A DNA stretch of 64,000 bases from an alpha proteobacterium BAL199 (GCA_000171835.1 ABHC01000002.1:1-64000), one strand, 5' to 3'; positions 19,139 through 28,291 are shown, counted from the stretch's first letter. The notes: generated by a model from the letters alone, not told the origin. Numbers and translations: made by a program.

Positions 19139-19168
19139 TCGAATCTGGGCCTGTCCCTGTCGGGGTAT

Positions 19169-19912
19169 TCAGTTCGGGCCATTTTCCGTGTCGCGTCGGG
19201 CGTTCTTCTGCAGGTACATGAGCTTGTCCGCCTGAGCGAGGACTGCCGTCGGGGAGTCCGAGGGGCTGTACGCCACGAACCCGACGCTGGCTGAGATCGG
19301 AAGCAGTGTTCCGTGCCAATTGACGACGTGACTGTTAAGTCGATCGGACAGGGCACGGGCACGAGAAGCGCAGGAGGCCTGGTCGAGGTCCGTCATCAGG
19401 ACCCCGAACTCATCGCCACCGAGGCGCGCAACAATGTCGGACTCGCGCACGTCGGCCTGCAGCACCCCGGCGACCGCCTGTAGGAAGCCATCACCGGCGG
19501 CGTGGCCGTAGGTGTCGTTGATGGGTTTGAAGCGATCCAGGTCGATCATCAGGAGAACACCGCGGCGTTCGCCGCGTCGTGCCTGCGCCAAGGCTTTCAC
19601 CAGATGCATATCGAAGCCGCGCCGGTTGAGCAGGCCGGTCAACTCATCGGTGACTGACAAGCTTTCCAACTCGCGAATACGCGCTTCCTGGCGTTCGATG
19701 CGCCGCTGCGCTTCGGTCATGGCGACAAGAGCTAGACGGAGTGCGGCCTCGGTCTCAGCGGTATCGGGGCTGAGTTCCGGAAGGTCGTTTGCCACGTCGT
19801 CTTTGGGAGTGATGGCGGAGTTGAACCGGGCAAGCATGCCAGTGACCTCGGCGTAGAGCCGCACACTGGTCCCATCCAGGGGAGCTGTCAGAATTCTAGT
19901 CTCGGTCGCCAT
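19169..19912 (-). CDS. GGDEF-domain diguanylate cyclase
   Basis: Cytosolic protein of 247 residues. A non-conserved N-terminus (1-50) and a coiled-coil (about 55-90, AQRRIERQEARIRELESL) lead into a complete GGDEF domain. Catalytic residues are intact: the metal Asp in LMIDLDRFKPIND, the active site RLGGDEF, and a product-inhibition I-site RxxD (RESD) five residues before GGDEF. The coiled-coil-GGDEF linker (SLSVTDELTGLLNRRGFD) is the standard signalling helix for homodimeric activation. GGAGG lies seven bases before the ATG. It is an intact c-di-GMP synthase candidate about 4 kb from the broken pleD. Confidence 0.88.
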   Translation of the reverse strand: MATETRILTAPLDGTSVRLYAEVTGMLARFNSAITPKDDVANDLPELSPDTAETEAALRLALVAMTEAQRRIERQEARIRELESLSVTDELTGLLNRRGFDMHLVKALAQARRGERRGVLLMIDLDRFKPINDTYGHAAGDGFLQAVAGVLQADVRESDIVARLGGDEFGVLMTDLDQASCASRARALSDRLNSHVVNWHGTLLPISASVGFVAYSPSDSPTAVLAQADKLMYLQKNARRDTENGPN

Positions 19913-20158
19913 GATCGAACCTCCATCGGGAGTCGATCCTCTACAAGCAACGACCGTGCCAGTTTACGAAGCGATGGCTGCCGAAAATCCGCCATGTTCG
20001 ACGGGGATCTTAGGTCCGGGCGGCCTGTCGGAGGGACGTCCGAGGTGTTCGGAAGCAAATCTCGGCAAGTCTTGCCGATCGCGCGACGTGCGCTGGCGGA
20101 TGATGCCGAGCGATGCGGCGCATGCCATAGTCGGCGAAGAACCAACGAGGAGGAATTC

Positions 20159-20965
20159 ATGCGGGGTACCCGCGCGATCGTTTCGCTTGTCACGGCCGTT
20201 CTGATGGCGTGCCCGGCAATAGCGGCCCCCTCGGCGGAAGGCATCGTGGCGCATCGCGCGCTCTACAAGATCACCTTGGCCAGGGCTACGTCGTCATCAG
20301 AGATCATCGATGTTCGAGGCCGAATGGGCTTCGAATGGCGGGACGAGTGCGACGGCTGGGCCATCGAGCAGCGTTACCTGATGTCGTTCGCTAAGGCGTC
20401 TGGCGACGGCTACGAGATCAGCTCACGCTATACAACGTGGGAGGCGAAGTCCGGCAGCGTCTACCGCTTCATCGTGGAACGTGAGCGTGGCGGCGGTTCT
20501 GAGCAAGTGAAGGGGCGAGGCGTCATGCCCCTGCCGCTTGGTTCGGGCAATGGAAAGGCAGTGTTCTCCGAACCGGAACCAAAAGAGTTTCTGCTGACGG
20601 CCGACACCTTGATGCCGTCGGAACACACGCTGCGGCTGATTGAGGAGGCGAAGAAGGGGAAGAAGTTCTTCCAAGCCACGGTGTTCGACGGCAGCGAGGT
20701 CGAGCCGGGATCGTTGGTGTCGGCGGTGATCGGATCGCCGAAGTCGACACCTGCCGCGATCGACCATCCTGCGCTGGCTGGAGCGTATTGGCCGGTTCGC
20801 TTGGCGTTCTTCAAGCCGGGGCAGACCGAGAGCGCACCCGATTTTGAGATGTCGGTGGACCTCCTGGCGAATGGGATCGCCCGACGCATGCTATTGGACT
20901 ATGGCGATTTTCGAGTGGCAATGACGCTTGAGCGGCTGGAGGTCATCGACCGCAAGAGCTGCTGA
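20159..20965 (+). CDS. eipB: Envelope integrity protein EipB (DUF1849)
   Basis: Periplasmic beta-spiral protein characterised in Brucella as needed for envelope integrity. A signal peptide (MRGTRAIVSLVTAVLMACPA, cleavage near AIA-AP) precedes about 245 residues. A Cys in DECDGW and the terminal Cys (RKSC) are positioned like the conserved EipB pair that closes a disulfide. The start is ATG 20159 behind GAGGAGGA; the frame extends further upstream but without homology. It converges with dinB with only three bases between stops. Confidence 0.85.
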   Translation: MRGTRAIVSLVTAVLMACPAIAAPSAEGIVAHRALYKITLARATSSSEIIDVRGRMGFEWRDECDGWAIEQRYLMSFAKASGDGYEISSRYTTWEAKSGSVYRFIVERERGGGSEQVKGRGVMPLPLGSGNGKAVFSEPEPKEFLLTADTLMPSEHTLRLIEEAKKGKKFFQATVFDGSEVEPGSLVSAVIGSPKSTPAAIDHPALAGAYWPVRLAFFKPGQTESAPDFEMSVDLLANGIARRMLLDYGDFRVAMTLERLEVIDRKSC

Positions 20966-20968
20966 CCG

Positions 20969-22300
20969 TCAGTCGGTATCGTCTTCGGGATGCAGCCGGC
21001 TCGACGGAGATTGCTTGAGGGTGTCGACGCGCAGGCCGCGCCCTTTCATGATCGCGGTCTTGCCCAGCTTGGCGCGGACGGCGTCCATCGCGGTTTCGAC
21101 GCGGTGCCTGCGCTCAAGGCCCGGTTCGGCCAGGTCGCGCGGATCGGCCAACCTGTCACCGGCAAGATCGGTGACCCCAACGCCGATCAGCCGGAATCGC
21201 CTGCCGTCGACGGCATCTTCCAGCAGACTGTCGGCCGTGCGGTAGATCCGGTCGGCAAGCTGGGTCGGCGAGGACAGGCGGCGCTGCCGGCTGTGGGAGC
21301 GAAAGTCAGCGGTCTTCAGCTTGAGGGTGACCACCCAGCCGCAGAGCGCCTTGCGCTTCAGCCGATCCGAGACCTCTTCGCTCAGTCGCCAGAGATACGG
21401 CCGCAGCGCGTCGGTGGCTGAAATGTCGTCGTTGAACGTCGTCTCGGATGACACGCTCTTGATGACGGAACCCGGCTCCACGGCCCTACTGTCCTGGCCG
21501 TGCGAGAACCTGGCCAGGCGCTGGCCGATGCTGCCGTAGCGCCGCATCAACTCGCGCTCGTCCAGGCCCTGCAAGTCGCCTACGGTTCGGATCCCATCGG
21601 CCAGGAGGGTGCGGTACAGGGCCTTGCCGACTCCCCAGATCATCGAGACCGGCCGGTCTGCCAGGAACTGTTCGATCCGGTTGGCGCCGATCACGAAAAA
21701 TCCCCGGGGCTTGTCCAGGTCGGATGCGACCTTGGCTAGAAATTTGTTGTAGCTCAGGCCAATCGACGCGGTGACGCCCACTTTTTCTTCGATGCGCCCC
21801 GTCAGTCGGGCCAGCGTTTCAGCGGGCGCGCCGCCGTGCAGGCGATCGGTACCGCTGAGATCGAGAAACGCCTCATCGATCGACAGCGGTTCGACGAGCG
21901 GGGTGACATCGCGCATCAGCGCCCGAACCTCGGCCCCAGCAGCGGCGTACTTGGCCATGTTCGGCTTGATTACGACGGCGTGCGGGCAGGCGGCCAGGGC
22001 CTTGAACATCGGCATGGCGGACCGGACGCCGTAGATTCGAGCGACATAGCATGCGGCAGAGACTACCCCCCGGCGACCTCCGCCAATGATTACCGGCTTA
22101 TCCAGCAACGAGGGATCGTCACGTTTTTCGACACTGGCGTAAAAGGCGTCGCAGTCGATATGTGCGATGGACAGACGGTCGAGTTCCGGATGGCTCACGA
22201 GACGACGCGAACCGCAGCGAGGACACCGCTCCGGTGGCGCCGCGGATGTCGACGGCGGCCAGGTGAAGCAATCCCTGCACAGGGTCCGTTGCGAGGTCAT
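20969..22300 (-). CDS. dinB: DNA polymerase IV with N-terminal zinc ribbon
   Basis: Y-family translesion polymerase of 443 residues. The catalytic motifs are intact: [17 protein letters not shown] (about 48-64), [10 protein letters not shown] (with the second and third acidic ligands) and the helix-hairpin-helix [18 protein letters not shown] preceding domain carries CxxC (CRDC, residues 8-11) and CxxC (CPRC, about 26-29), predicted to bind zinc; this extension is usual in alphaproteobacterial DinB. The C-terminal little-finger domain is present. The ATG overlaps the stop of the ROK kinase gene by four bases. Confidence 0.93.
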   Translation of the reverse strand: MTSQRTLCRDCFTWPPSTSAAPPERCPRCGSRRLVSHPELDRLSIAHIDCDAFYASVEKRDDPSLLDKPVIIGGGRRGVVSAACYVARIYGVRSAMPMFKALAACPHAVVIKPNMAKYAAAGAEVRALMRDVTPLVEPLSIDEAFLDLSGTDRLHGGAPAETLARLTGRIEEKVGVTASIGLSYNKFLAKVASDLDKPRGFFVIGANRIEQFLADRPVSMIWGVGKALYRTLLADGIRTVGDLQGLDERELMRRYGSIGQRLARFSHGQDSRAVEPGSVIKSVSSETTFNDDISATDALRPYLWRLSEEVSDRLKRKALCGWVVTLKLKTADFRSHSRQRRLSSPTQLADRIYRTADSLLEDAVDGRRFRLIGVGVTDLAGDRLADPRDLAEPGLERRHRVETAMDAVRAKLGKTAIMKGRGLRVDTLKQSPSSRLHPEDDTD

Positions 22301-23235
22301 TGTTCATTCGGCCGCCACAGCCAGGCCGCTCCGCGTACCCCCGACGAGTCGCCATGTCGAGGCGGAACAAGCTTGGTGTCGACCCGGTCCGAGAACACAT
22401 ACCGGCTCCAATGCTGCGGTACGCGTTCATACAGCACATTCAGGTTCGACAGCCCGCCACCCAGCACGATCACGTCCGGGTCGAGAATGTTGATCACGTG
22501 GGCGAGTCCGCGGGACAGGCGGTCCACGTATCGATCGAGATGGCGGCGTGCGGTCTCATTGCCTGCCGCCGAGGCATCGGCCAACGCCAGCGCTGTGGTG
22601 TCGCTCCCGGTCTCACGAGTGTATCCGGCAGCCAGGCCGGGGCCCGACAGGTAGGTTTCGATGCATCCGCTCAGTCCGCAGTAGCACGCAGGCCCCGGAC
22701 GCTCGTCGTCGTTCGGCCAGGGCAGAGGGTTGTGGCCCCATTCCCCGGCGATTCCGTTGGGACCATCGATTGGTCGGCCGCCGATAACGATCCCGGCTCC
22801 GACACCGGTTCCCAATATGACGCCGAAGACCACGTTTGCACCACATGCGGCGCCGTCAGACGCCTCGGAGACTGCGAAGCAGTTGGCGTCGTTCTGAAGT
22901 CGGACCGGGCGCTGCAAAGCGTCAGATAGATCCTGATCCAGCGGCCGGCCGTTCAGCCATGTCGAGTTGGCGTTTTTGACGAGCCCCGTGGCGCGCGAGA
23001 GTGTTCCCGGAATTCCGACACCGACGGTGCCGGTGCATCCCGTAGAACGCTCCACCTCAGCCACAAGATCGGCGACCGTATGGACGGTTGCGTCGTAGTC
23101 GTTGCGGGGTGTCGCGACGCGGCGACGTTCGACGACATTGCCTGTCGCATCGAGAGCGATGGACTCGATCTTGGTACCGCCCAGATCGATGCCGATGCGG
23201 ATCGTTGAATCTTGCCGGGGAAGAGCTTTCGACAC
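22297..23235 (-). CDS. ROK-family sugar kinase (fructokinase/N-acetylglucosamine-kinase type)
   Basis: ASKHA sugar kinase of 312 residues. The N-terminal phosphate loop [16 protein letters not shown], the catalytic Asp in [13 protein letters not shown], and the ROK zinc signature GHNPLPW followed by [17 protein letters not shown] are all present. The pattern around the zinc site is closest to Mak-type fructokinases and NagK, so the substrate is probably fructose or GlcNAc; sequence alone does not decide. A GTG start at 23235 (GTG TCG AAA) is used. Overlap with dinB suggests cotranscription without an obvious functional link. Confidence 0.88.
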   Translation of the reverse strand: MSKALPRQDSTIRIGIDLGGTKIESIALDATGNVVERRRVATPRNDYDATVHTVADLVAEVERSTGCTGTVGVGIPGTLSRATGLVKNANSTWLNGRPLDQDLSDALQRPVRLQNDANCFAVSEASDGAACGANVVFGVILGTGVGAGIVIGGRPIDGPNGIAGEWGHNPLPWPNDDERPGPACYCGLSGCIETYLSGPGLAAGYTRETGSDTTALALADASAAGNETARRHLDRYVDRLSRGLAHVINILDPDVIVLGGGLSNLNVLYERVPQHWSRYVFSDRVDTKLVPPRHGDSSGVRGAAWLWRPNEQ

Positions 23236-23364
23236 GATAGTCTCGTCAGTAGTATACGCGGGCTTATGTGTTTATACTTCGGTGCAGTCCGGCCGGTGGA
23301 CACGTTTGTCGACCGGGCTCGCGGACAGATCATATCCCGGCAACGAAACAGGGTGGATGAGCGC

Positions 23365-23775
23365 ATGACCTCCGTCGAGACGGGCAGCGAGTCCGGCGAA
23401 GCGGGCAGCAGGGCGAAGACAGTTCTGATTGTCGAGGACAACGAGCTCAACATGAAGCTGTTTCATGACCTTCTGGAAGCCCATGGATACAATATCATCG
23501 GGACCCGGGATGGTATGGAAGCTTTGCGGATTGCCCGGGACAGCCGTCCCGATTTGATCTTGATGGACATTCAGCTTCCGAAGGTTTCTGGGCTGGAGGT
23601 CACCAAATGGATCAAGGAGGACGACCGCCTGAAATCCATTCCCGTGATTGCGGTGACAGCGTTCGCCATGAAAGGCGACGAGGAGAAGATTCGCGAAGGT
23701 GGTTGCGAGGCCTATATCGCGAAACCGATTTCGGTCACGAACTTCCTGGAAACGGTCAAGAAATACCTCGGGTAG
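23365..23775 (+). CDS. divK: Single-domain response regulator DivK
   Basis: CheY-like receiver of 137 residues, the central cell-cycle and polarity regulator of Alphaproteobacteria (partner of DivJ, PleC and DivL). Receiver residues are intact: acidic pair in [10 protein letters not shown], phospho-acceptor Asp68 ([16 protein letters not shown]), Thr in AVTAFAM and Lys in AYIAKPIS. I chose ATG 23365 (MTSVET); the frame is open upstream to 23212, but the extra residues are not receiver-like. pleD starts six bases downstream, the conserved divK-pleD order. In Caulobacter, DivK-P and PleD-P are both controlled by PleC/DivJ. Confidence 0.93.
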   Translation: MTSVETGSESGEAGSRAKTVLIVEDNELNMKLFHDLLEAHGYNIIGTRDGMEALRIARDSRPDLILMDIQLPKVSGLEVTKWIKEDDRLKSIPVIAVTAFAMKGDEEKIREGGCEAYIAKPISVTNFLETVKKYLG

Positions 23776-23781
23776 CAGGAG

Positions 23782-24915
23782 ATGCCGGGTAGGGTTCTTG
23801 TCGTCGATGACATTCTTCCGAACGTAAAGCTGCTGGAAGCCAAGCTCAGTAGCGAATACTTCGATGTCTTGACGGCAAGCAACGGGCCCGAAGCGCTGGC
23901 GGTGATCGAGCGCGAGAACCCGGACATCGTCCTGCTCGATGTCATGATGCCGGTGATGGATGGATTCGAAGTCTGCCGCCGGATCAAGGCCGACCCTCGG
24001 ACCACCCACCTTCCCGTCGTCATGGTGACCGCCTTGAGCGATGTGGCGGATCGCGTCCGCGGCATTGAGGCGGGAGCGGACGATTTCCTGACCAAGCCAG
24101 TGGTCGATTCGGCGTTGTTTGCGCGGTTCCGCTCTTTGCTCCGCCTCAAGATGATGATGGACGAGTGGCGTCTGCGCGAGCAGACATCAAGCCAACTCGG
24201 CATGCTCGCACCCAGGGCGATGACGGAACTTGATACCACCTCGGCGCGGTTGCTGATCATCGAAGACAACGCGATCGATGCCTTCAACATGATCGAGAGC
24301 CTGTCGGTCGACAACGGCGAGGTGAAACGGGTTGCGTCCGGGCGGGCGGGCTTCGAGGCAGCCACCCGGCAGGATCCCGACCTGGTGATCTGCAGTCTGA
24401 ATCTCGAGGACGATGACGCGTTGCGACTGCTGTCGCAGTTCCGCGCCAATGAGGCGACCCGGCATCTGCCGATCCTCATGGTCGGCGAGGAGGATCAGAC
24501 CGATAAGCTCGCGAAGGCCTTGGATCTTGGCGCCAACGACTATCTGATGAAGCCGGTGGACCGGAACGAGCTGCTGGCCCGGGTCCGCACCCAGATTCGG
24601 CGACGGCGGTATCAGGAACTGTTGCGCGAGAACTACGAACAGAGCCTGTCGCTGGCTCTGACCGACAGCCTCACGGGGCTCTACAACCGGCGTTATCTGC
24701 TGAGCCATTTGAAGCGGCTGATGGCGGACACCGGGCACCGCCACAAGCCGCTTTCCGTGCTGATGTTGGACGTCGACCACTTCAAGGTGGTGAACGACAC
24801 GCACGGCCACGCGGTCGGCGACCTAGTGGATAGAATCCAACACTTGGTGCCCACGCCTGACGGCGGCGATGATTTTGTCGGGATCGGCTGTCCAGTTGAA
24901 GGGCTTCGGATCTGA
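23782..24915 (+). pseudogene. pleD: pleD, 5' part: two receivers and half a GGDEF domain, cut by IS630
   Basis: PleD is a response-regulator diguanylate cyclase (REC-REC'-GGDEF). This fragment keeps receiver 1 (about 1-120, phospho-acceptor Asp53 in VLLDVMMPVMDGFEV), the degenerate adaptor receiver 2 (about 150-275, no clear acceptor Asp) and the first half of the GGDEF domain (DSLTGLYNRRYLLSHL; metal Asp in LMLDVDHFKVVNDTHGHAVGD). At codon 348 (CTA, 24823-24825) the coding sequence enters the insertion element. It then adds 29 foreign residues and stops at 24913-24915. The GGEEF active site is missing, so cyclase activity should be lost. The receivers may still fold and compete for phosphate. 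Confidence 0.93.
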
Positions 24916-25905
24916 GGCGTTGTGCTCGTCGAGGAAGCGGTTGATGGCGGCCTGGAGGTCGGCGACAGAGCGGAAGACGCCGCGCTTGAGGCGGCGCTTG
25001 GCGAGCCTGGCGAAGAAGCCTTCGACGGCGTTGAGCCAGGAACATGAGGTCGGCACGAAGTGGAAGGTCCAGCGGGGATGGCGGTGCAGCCAGGCGCGGA
25101 CCTTGGGGTGCTTGTGGGCGGCGTAGTTGTCGAGGACGGCGTGGATCACCTTGCCGGCCGGAACCTGGGCCTCGATGTGGTTGAGGAAGCGGATGAACTC
25201 CTGGTGGCGGTGACGCTGCATGTTGCGGCCGATGACGGTGCCGTCGAGCACGTTGAGGGCAGCGAACAAGGTGGTGGTGCCATGGCGCTTGTAGTCGTGG
25301 GTCATGGTGCCGGCGCGGCCCTTCTTCAGCGGCAGGCCGGGCTGGGTGCGGTCGAGCGCCTGGATCTGGCTCTTCTCGTCGACGCTGAGCACGATGGCGT
25401 GGGCCGGCGGGTCGACATAGAGCCCGACCACGTCGCGCAGCTTGGTCACGAACTCCGGGTCGTTCGAGAGCTTGAACTGCCGGATCCGATGCGGGGCCAA
25501 ACCGTGAGCACGCCAGATCCGCTGCACCGAACTAACCGAGATGCCGGTCTGTGCCGCCATCGTTGCGGCGGTCCAGTGGGTCGTCTCGCCGGGCGGATCG
25601 GTCAGGGTCAGGGCGACGACGCGCTCGGCCACCGAGGGGTCCAGCGGCGGGATCCGCGACGGGCGCGTCTTGTCCCGCAGCAGCCCGTCCACGCCTTCGG
25701 CGGCGAAGCGCTCCTGCCAGCGCCAGACCGCCGTCTTGGCGACCCCGGCCTCGCGCATGATCGCGTTGGTGCCCAGGCCCGCGGCGGTGAGCAGCACGAT
25801 CCGGCAGCGCCAGACGTGCTTTTGCGGGCTGTTGCGGTCCGCCACGATCGCCTCCAGGCGGGCGCGATCGGCGGTACTGACGGTGAAGCTGATCCCGGTG
25901 CGCAT
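24823..25905 (-). CDS. IS630-family DDE transposase
   Basis: Transposase of 360 residues (GTG at 25920 would add five). An N-terminal helix-turn-helix / winged-helix region (about 25-150; GLGTNAIMREAGVAKTAVWR) is followed by a DDE domain with Asp in VLSVDEKSQIQALDRTQ, Asp in VIHAVLDNYAAHKHP and Glu in NAVEGFFARLAKRRLKRGVF. No frameshift is needed, unlike many IS630 members that use two frames. The stop codon TAG (complement of 24823-24825) is made of the duplicated TA plus a host C outside the element, so the element itself contains no stop for this gene. Confidence 0.95.
   Translation of the reverse strand: MRTGISFTVSTADRARLEAIVADRNSPQKHVWRCRIVLLTAAGLGTNAIMREAGVAKTAVWRWQERFAAEGVDGLLRDKTRPSRIPPLDPSVAERVVALTLTDPPGETTHWTAATMAAQTGISVSSVQRIWRAHGLAPHRIRQFKLSNDPEFVTKLRDVVGLYVDPPAHAIVLSVDEKSQIQALDRTQPGLPLKKGRAGTMTHDYKRHGTTTLFAALNVLDGTVIGRNMQRHRHQEFIRFLNHIEAQVPAGKVIHAVLDNYAAHKHPKVRAWLHRHPRWTFHFVPTSCSWLNAVEGFFARLAKRRLKRGVFRSVADLQAAINRFLDEHNASDPKPFNWTADPDKIIAAVRRGHQVLDSIH
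24824..24825. repeat. TA target-site duplication, left copy
   Basis: The pre-insertion target is CTAG within pleD. The TA dinucleotide is duplicated at 24824-24825 and 25975-25976, the hallmark of IS630/Tc1-mariner-type insertion. Removing the element plus one TA restores an uninterrupted pleD frame. Confidence 0.92.
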
Positions 25906-25974
25906 GCCCCAGACTCGCACGCCACCGAACCCGCGGGAATCCTGAGCGGGATTCTAATGTCGGATTTTATCCAC
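24826..25974 (-). mobile_element. IS630-family insertion sequence (1149 bp) within pleD
   Basis: Complete element. The terminal inverted repeats are 17 bases with two mismatches: GTGGATAGAATCCAACA (24826-24842) and the complement of 25958-25974 (GTGGATAAAATCCGACA). Flanking TA duplications lie at 24824-24825 and 25975-25976. One long transposase gene on the minus strand fills the element. A perfect hairpin GAATCC-TGAGCG-GGATTC (25937-25954) lies between the transposase start and the right end. In other IS families such structures shield transposase from read-through transcription; that role is inferred here. Intact ends and gene suggest a recent, possibly still mobile copy. Confidence 0.93.
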
Positions 25975-25976
25975 TA

Positions 25977-26330
25977 GTGCTGCAGCACATAACGGAGATC
26001 ATGCGGTCGAACGTCCGCAACGTCGACACGGTGGCCCGGCTGGGCGGCGAGGAGTTCGTCATCGTGATGCCGGACACCCACGAGACCTTTGCGGTCCGGA
26101 TTGCCGATCGGCTGCGGCAACGGATCGCCGACACGCCGACCTTGCTGCCGGATGGGCGGGCCTTGACGGTCACCGTCAGCATCGGATGCGCCATGCGCGA
26201 GATGCTCGATGACGAATCCATGGAAGCGTTGATGAAGCGGGCCGATGTCGCGCTCTATCGCGCGAAGGATGCCGGGCGAAACCGGGTTGAACAGGCCCTG
26301 CCGGCGACCACGGACGGCTCGGTTGCCTGA
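25977..26330 (+). pseudogene. pleD: pleD, 3' part: GGEEF active-site half, severed by IS630
   Basis: The 118 codons from 25977 continue the pleD frame after the element. They encode LQHITEIMRSNVRN, an I-site RxxD (RNVD), the active site RLGGEEFVIVMPDT (GGEEF at about 371-375 of the rebuilt protein) and the end of the GGDEF domain (ALYRAKDAGRNRVEQA). The first codon is GTG, directly after the element's TA, but no ribosome site precedes it, so independent translation is doubtful. Joined to the 5' part the protein would be 465 aa, close to Caulobacter PleD (454). Confidence 0.92.
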
Positions 26331-26389
26331 GGCGGCGCGCTGGGGCTCTAGCACAGGCTTGTCAGCATCCGTGGCGATCTCAACGAAAC

Positions 26390-26411
26390 AGGCCGCCCGT
26401 AAGGGCGGCCT
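26390..26411. terminator. Hairpin between pleD 3' end and rpmG (convergent)
   Basis: A perfect nine-base stem AGGCCGCCC / GGGCGGCCT with a four-base loop. On the minus strand it is followed by GTTTCGTT, so it more likely terminates the rpmG transcript. The plus-strand flank (GCTTGG) is a poor tail. It lies 28 bases past the rpmG stop. Confidence 0.7.
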
Positions 26412-26438
26412 GCTTGGCGTCAACCAGGGTCGACGAGA

Positions 26439-26606
26439 TCACTTGATCTTGGATTCCTTGAACAGCACGTGCTTGCGCACCACCGGATCGTACTTGCGCA
26501 GTTCCAGCTTCTCGGTCTTCGTGCGCGGGTTCTTCTTGGTCACGTAGAAGTACCCAGTCTCGGCGGTGCTGACCATCTTGATCAGAACGGTCGCAGGCTT
26601 CGCCAT
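26439..26606 (-). CDS. rpmG: 50S ribosomal protein L33
   Basis: The 55-residue L33 begins [20 protein letters not shown] and ends [12 protein letters not shown], the exact usual length. It lacks the CxxC zinc ligands (zinc-independent C- type, typical of Proteobacteria). GGAG sits eight bases before the ATG. A TTGACT -35 and weak -10 lie directly upstream, and a hairpin terminator lies downstream, so it can be a single-gene unit. Neighbourhood with divK-pleD is conserved in many Alphaproteobacteria. Confidence 0.95.
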   Translation of the reverse strand: MAKPATVLIKMVSTAETGYFYVTKKNPRTKTEKLELRKYDPVVRKHVLFKESKIK

Positions 26607-26635
26607 CGTCGTCTCCTTCGCGAAATCGGAGCCGC

Positions 26636-26663
26636 AAACTAGCGATCACGCTCCGGAAGTCAA
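26636..26663 (-). promoter_or_regulatory. Putative rpmG promoter
   Basis: On the minus strand TTGACT (26658-26663) matches the -35 consensus at five of six positions. It is followed after 16 bases by TAGTTT (26636-26641), a weak -10. The start would lie about 25 bases before the rpmG ATG. Position in the gap between the S41 protease gene and rpmG supports it; the -10 does not. Confidence 0.35.
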
Positions 26664-26692
26664 GCGCTGCGTTGCGGGTCGACCGGTCGCCG

Positions 26693-28291
26693 TCAGTGTT
26701 TGATCTCGGGCCGGTCGCTGAGCGCGATATACGACGCGTTGAAGGCCTGCCGGAACAGGTCCCGGTCGTCCAGGAGCCGGTGGGCGATGCGGGTATCCAG
26801 ATCGTCGTCACTCGGCGGATGATTGCCTTTACACCAAGCCAGCAGCACTTCCTGGCTTGCTTCGTCGAGGCTGTCGGCGGCGCGCCGCCGATGCACGGCT
26901 TCACCGGACTGCAGCCGGCCGTCCCGTAGGCCCTGGACCACTGTTTCCAGATCAGTGTTGCCTTCTGCCGTACAGATCGACGGGAACACCCCGAACCGCG
27001 ACAGGCGATATCCGGAGGGAGCGTGCATTCGCGCCCAGGTCAGAATCAGTTCACCGCGGTTCGGCATGTCCACGATCTTCTGAACCGTTCCCTTGCCGTA
27101 GGAGCGGGCGCCGATCACGAGAGCCCGTCCCGCGTCCTGCAAAGCGGCCGCGACGATTTCCGCCGCCGAAGCCGAGCCGCTGTCGATCAGCACCACCATC
27201 GGCAGGTTGGTTGCATTCGGGTCATGGGCCTCAAAGTGCTGAATGGAACTGGGGTGGCGGCCTTGGGTGGCAAGTATCGTTCCACGGTCAATGAACAGAT
27301 CGGATACGCGAACCGCTTGGGTGAGCTGGCCACCGCGATTCTGCCGAAGGTCGAGGATCAGCCCGAGCAATGGCGACGGAGCTGAGCGTTGCAGCGCCTC
27401 AAACTCGGTCTCCAGGCTGCTGGCAGTGTCCCGGTTAAACCCAGAGATGTGGATGTAGCCCACATTGTCCAGCCGTCGAGTGTGTACTGTCGTCTCGATC
27501 ACCGGGCGTCGTTCGAGATTGGCGGACACCGGCTCGCCACTTCGGTCGAACGCCACCAGGACATGGCTGCCGATCAGGCCGCGCAGACGGTTCGCAACCT
27601 CGGCGACGGTCAGACCTTCGGCCGGTTCGCCTTCGATCGCAACGATCCGATCGCCGGCTTCGACCCCGGCCTCCGCTGCCGGCGAGTATTCGAAGACCGA
27701 CGTCACATAGACATGACCTTCGCGCTCCACGATTGTAATTCCAACGCCGGTATACCCATTTCGAGAAGCCCGGGCTGAGCGGGCCTCTTCGGTACAGAGA
27801 TAGCGTGAGAAGCGATCGAGCTTTCGCAAAGCCGACTCGAAGGCGACCTGATAAATCTGTTCCGGCGTCGCATCATGAATCGGCTTCGACGCGGTCCGGC
27901 CTGCGTCGATTGCGGCGGAAGTGAGCATCGCCCAGCGCGGCACGTCATCGGCGGAGGGAGCAACGAACTCGGCAATGGGCCGTCCGTTGACGGTGACGAT
28001 CAACCGGTCGCCTCGATGCGCGTAGTGCACTGACGGATCCAACGTCGTGATCCCGGACAGGGCGCCGAGCGCAATGGCGTCGGTCGGAATGGCGTCGACA
28101 TAGTAGTCGGCGATCCCCTCGAAGCCAGCAGAGAACATCTCCGCCGCGGTCCGGCGATCGTACTGGTCGGACGGAATTGCCAGATCGGTCGTCACGCAGG
28201 ACCCGAGCCCGACAAGCGCCACCATCGCTACGCCGAACCGCATCATGAGTGACGTTCCTCGACGGCGAACTTGATCGTGCTGCTCGGTCAT
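26693..28291 (-). CDS. S41-family C-terminal processing protease (lipoprotein)
   Basis: Carboxy-terminal processing protease of 532 residues. An N-terminal hydrophobic segment ends in a lipobox-like GLGSC (Cys near 32), so it is probably membrane-anchored. A PDZ domain lies at about 185-260 (VYVTSVFEYSPAAEAGVEAGD). The S41 catalytic domain follows, with the nucleophile Ser in VLIDSGSASAAEIVAAALQD and the general base Lys in SYGKGTVQKI. The C-terminal 80 residues are charged and unassigned. It lies between rnr and rpmG on the same strand, with 68 bases to rnr. Substrates are unknown; CtpA/Prc-type enzymes cleave envelope or cell-wall-hydrolase-related proteins. Confidence 0.88.
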   Translation of the reverse strand: MTEQHDQVRRRGTSLMMRFGVAMVALVGLGSCVTTDLAIPSDQYDRRTAAEMFSAGFEGIADYYVDAIPTDAIALGALSGITTLDPSVHYAHRGDRLIVTVNGRPIAEFVAPSADDVPRWAMLTSAAIDAGRTASKPIHDATPEQIYQVAFESALRKLDRFSRYLCTEEARSARASRNGYTGVGITIVEREGHVYVTSVFEYSPAAEAGVEAGDRIVAIEGEPAEGLTVAEVANRLRGLIGSHVLVAFDRSGEPVSANLERRPVIETTVHTRRLDNVGYIHISGFNRDTASSLETEFEALQRSAPSPLLGLILDLRQNRGGQLTQAVRVSDLFIDRGTILATQGRHPSSIQHFEAHDPNATNLPMVVLIDSGSASAAEIVAAALQDAGRALVIGARSYGKGTVQKIVDMPNRGELILTWARMHAPSGYRLSRFGVFPSICTAEGNTDLETVVQGLRDGRLQSGEAVHRRRAADSLDEASQEVLLAWCKGNHPPSDDDLDTRIAHRLLDDRDLFRQAFNASYIALSDRPEIKH

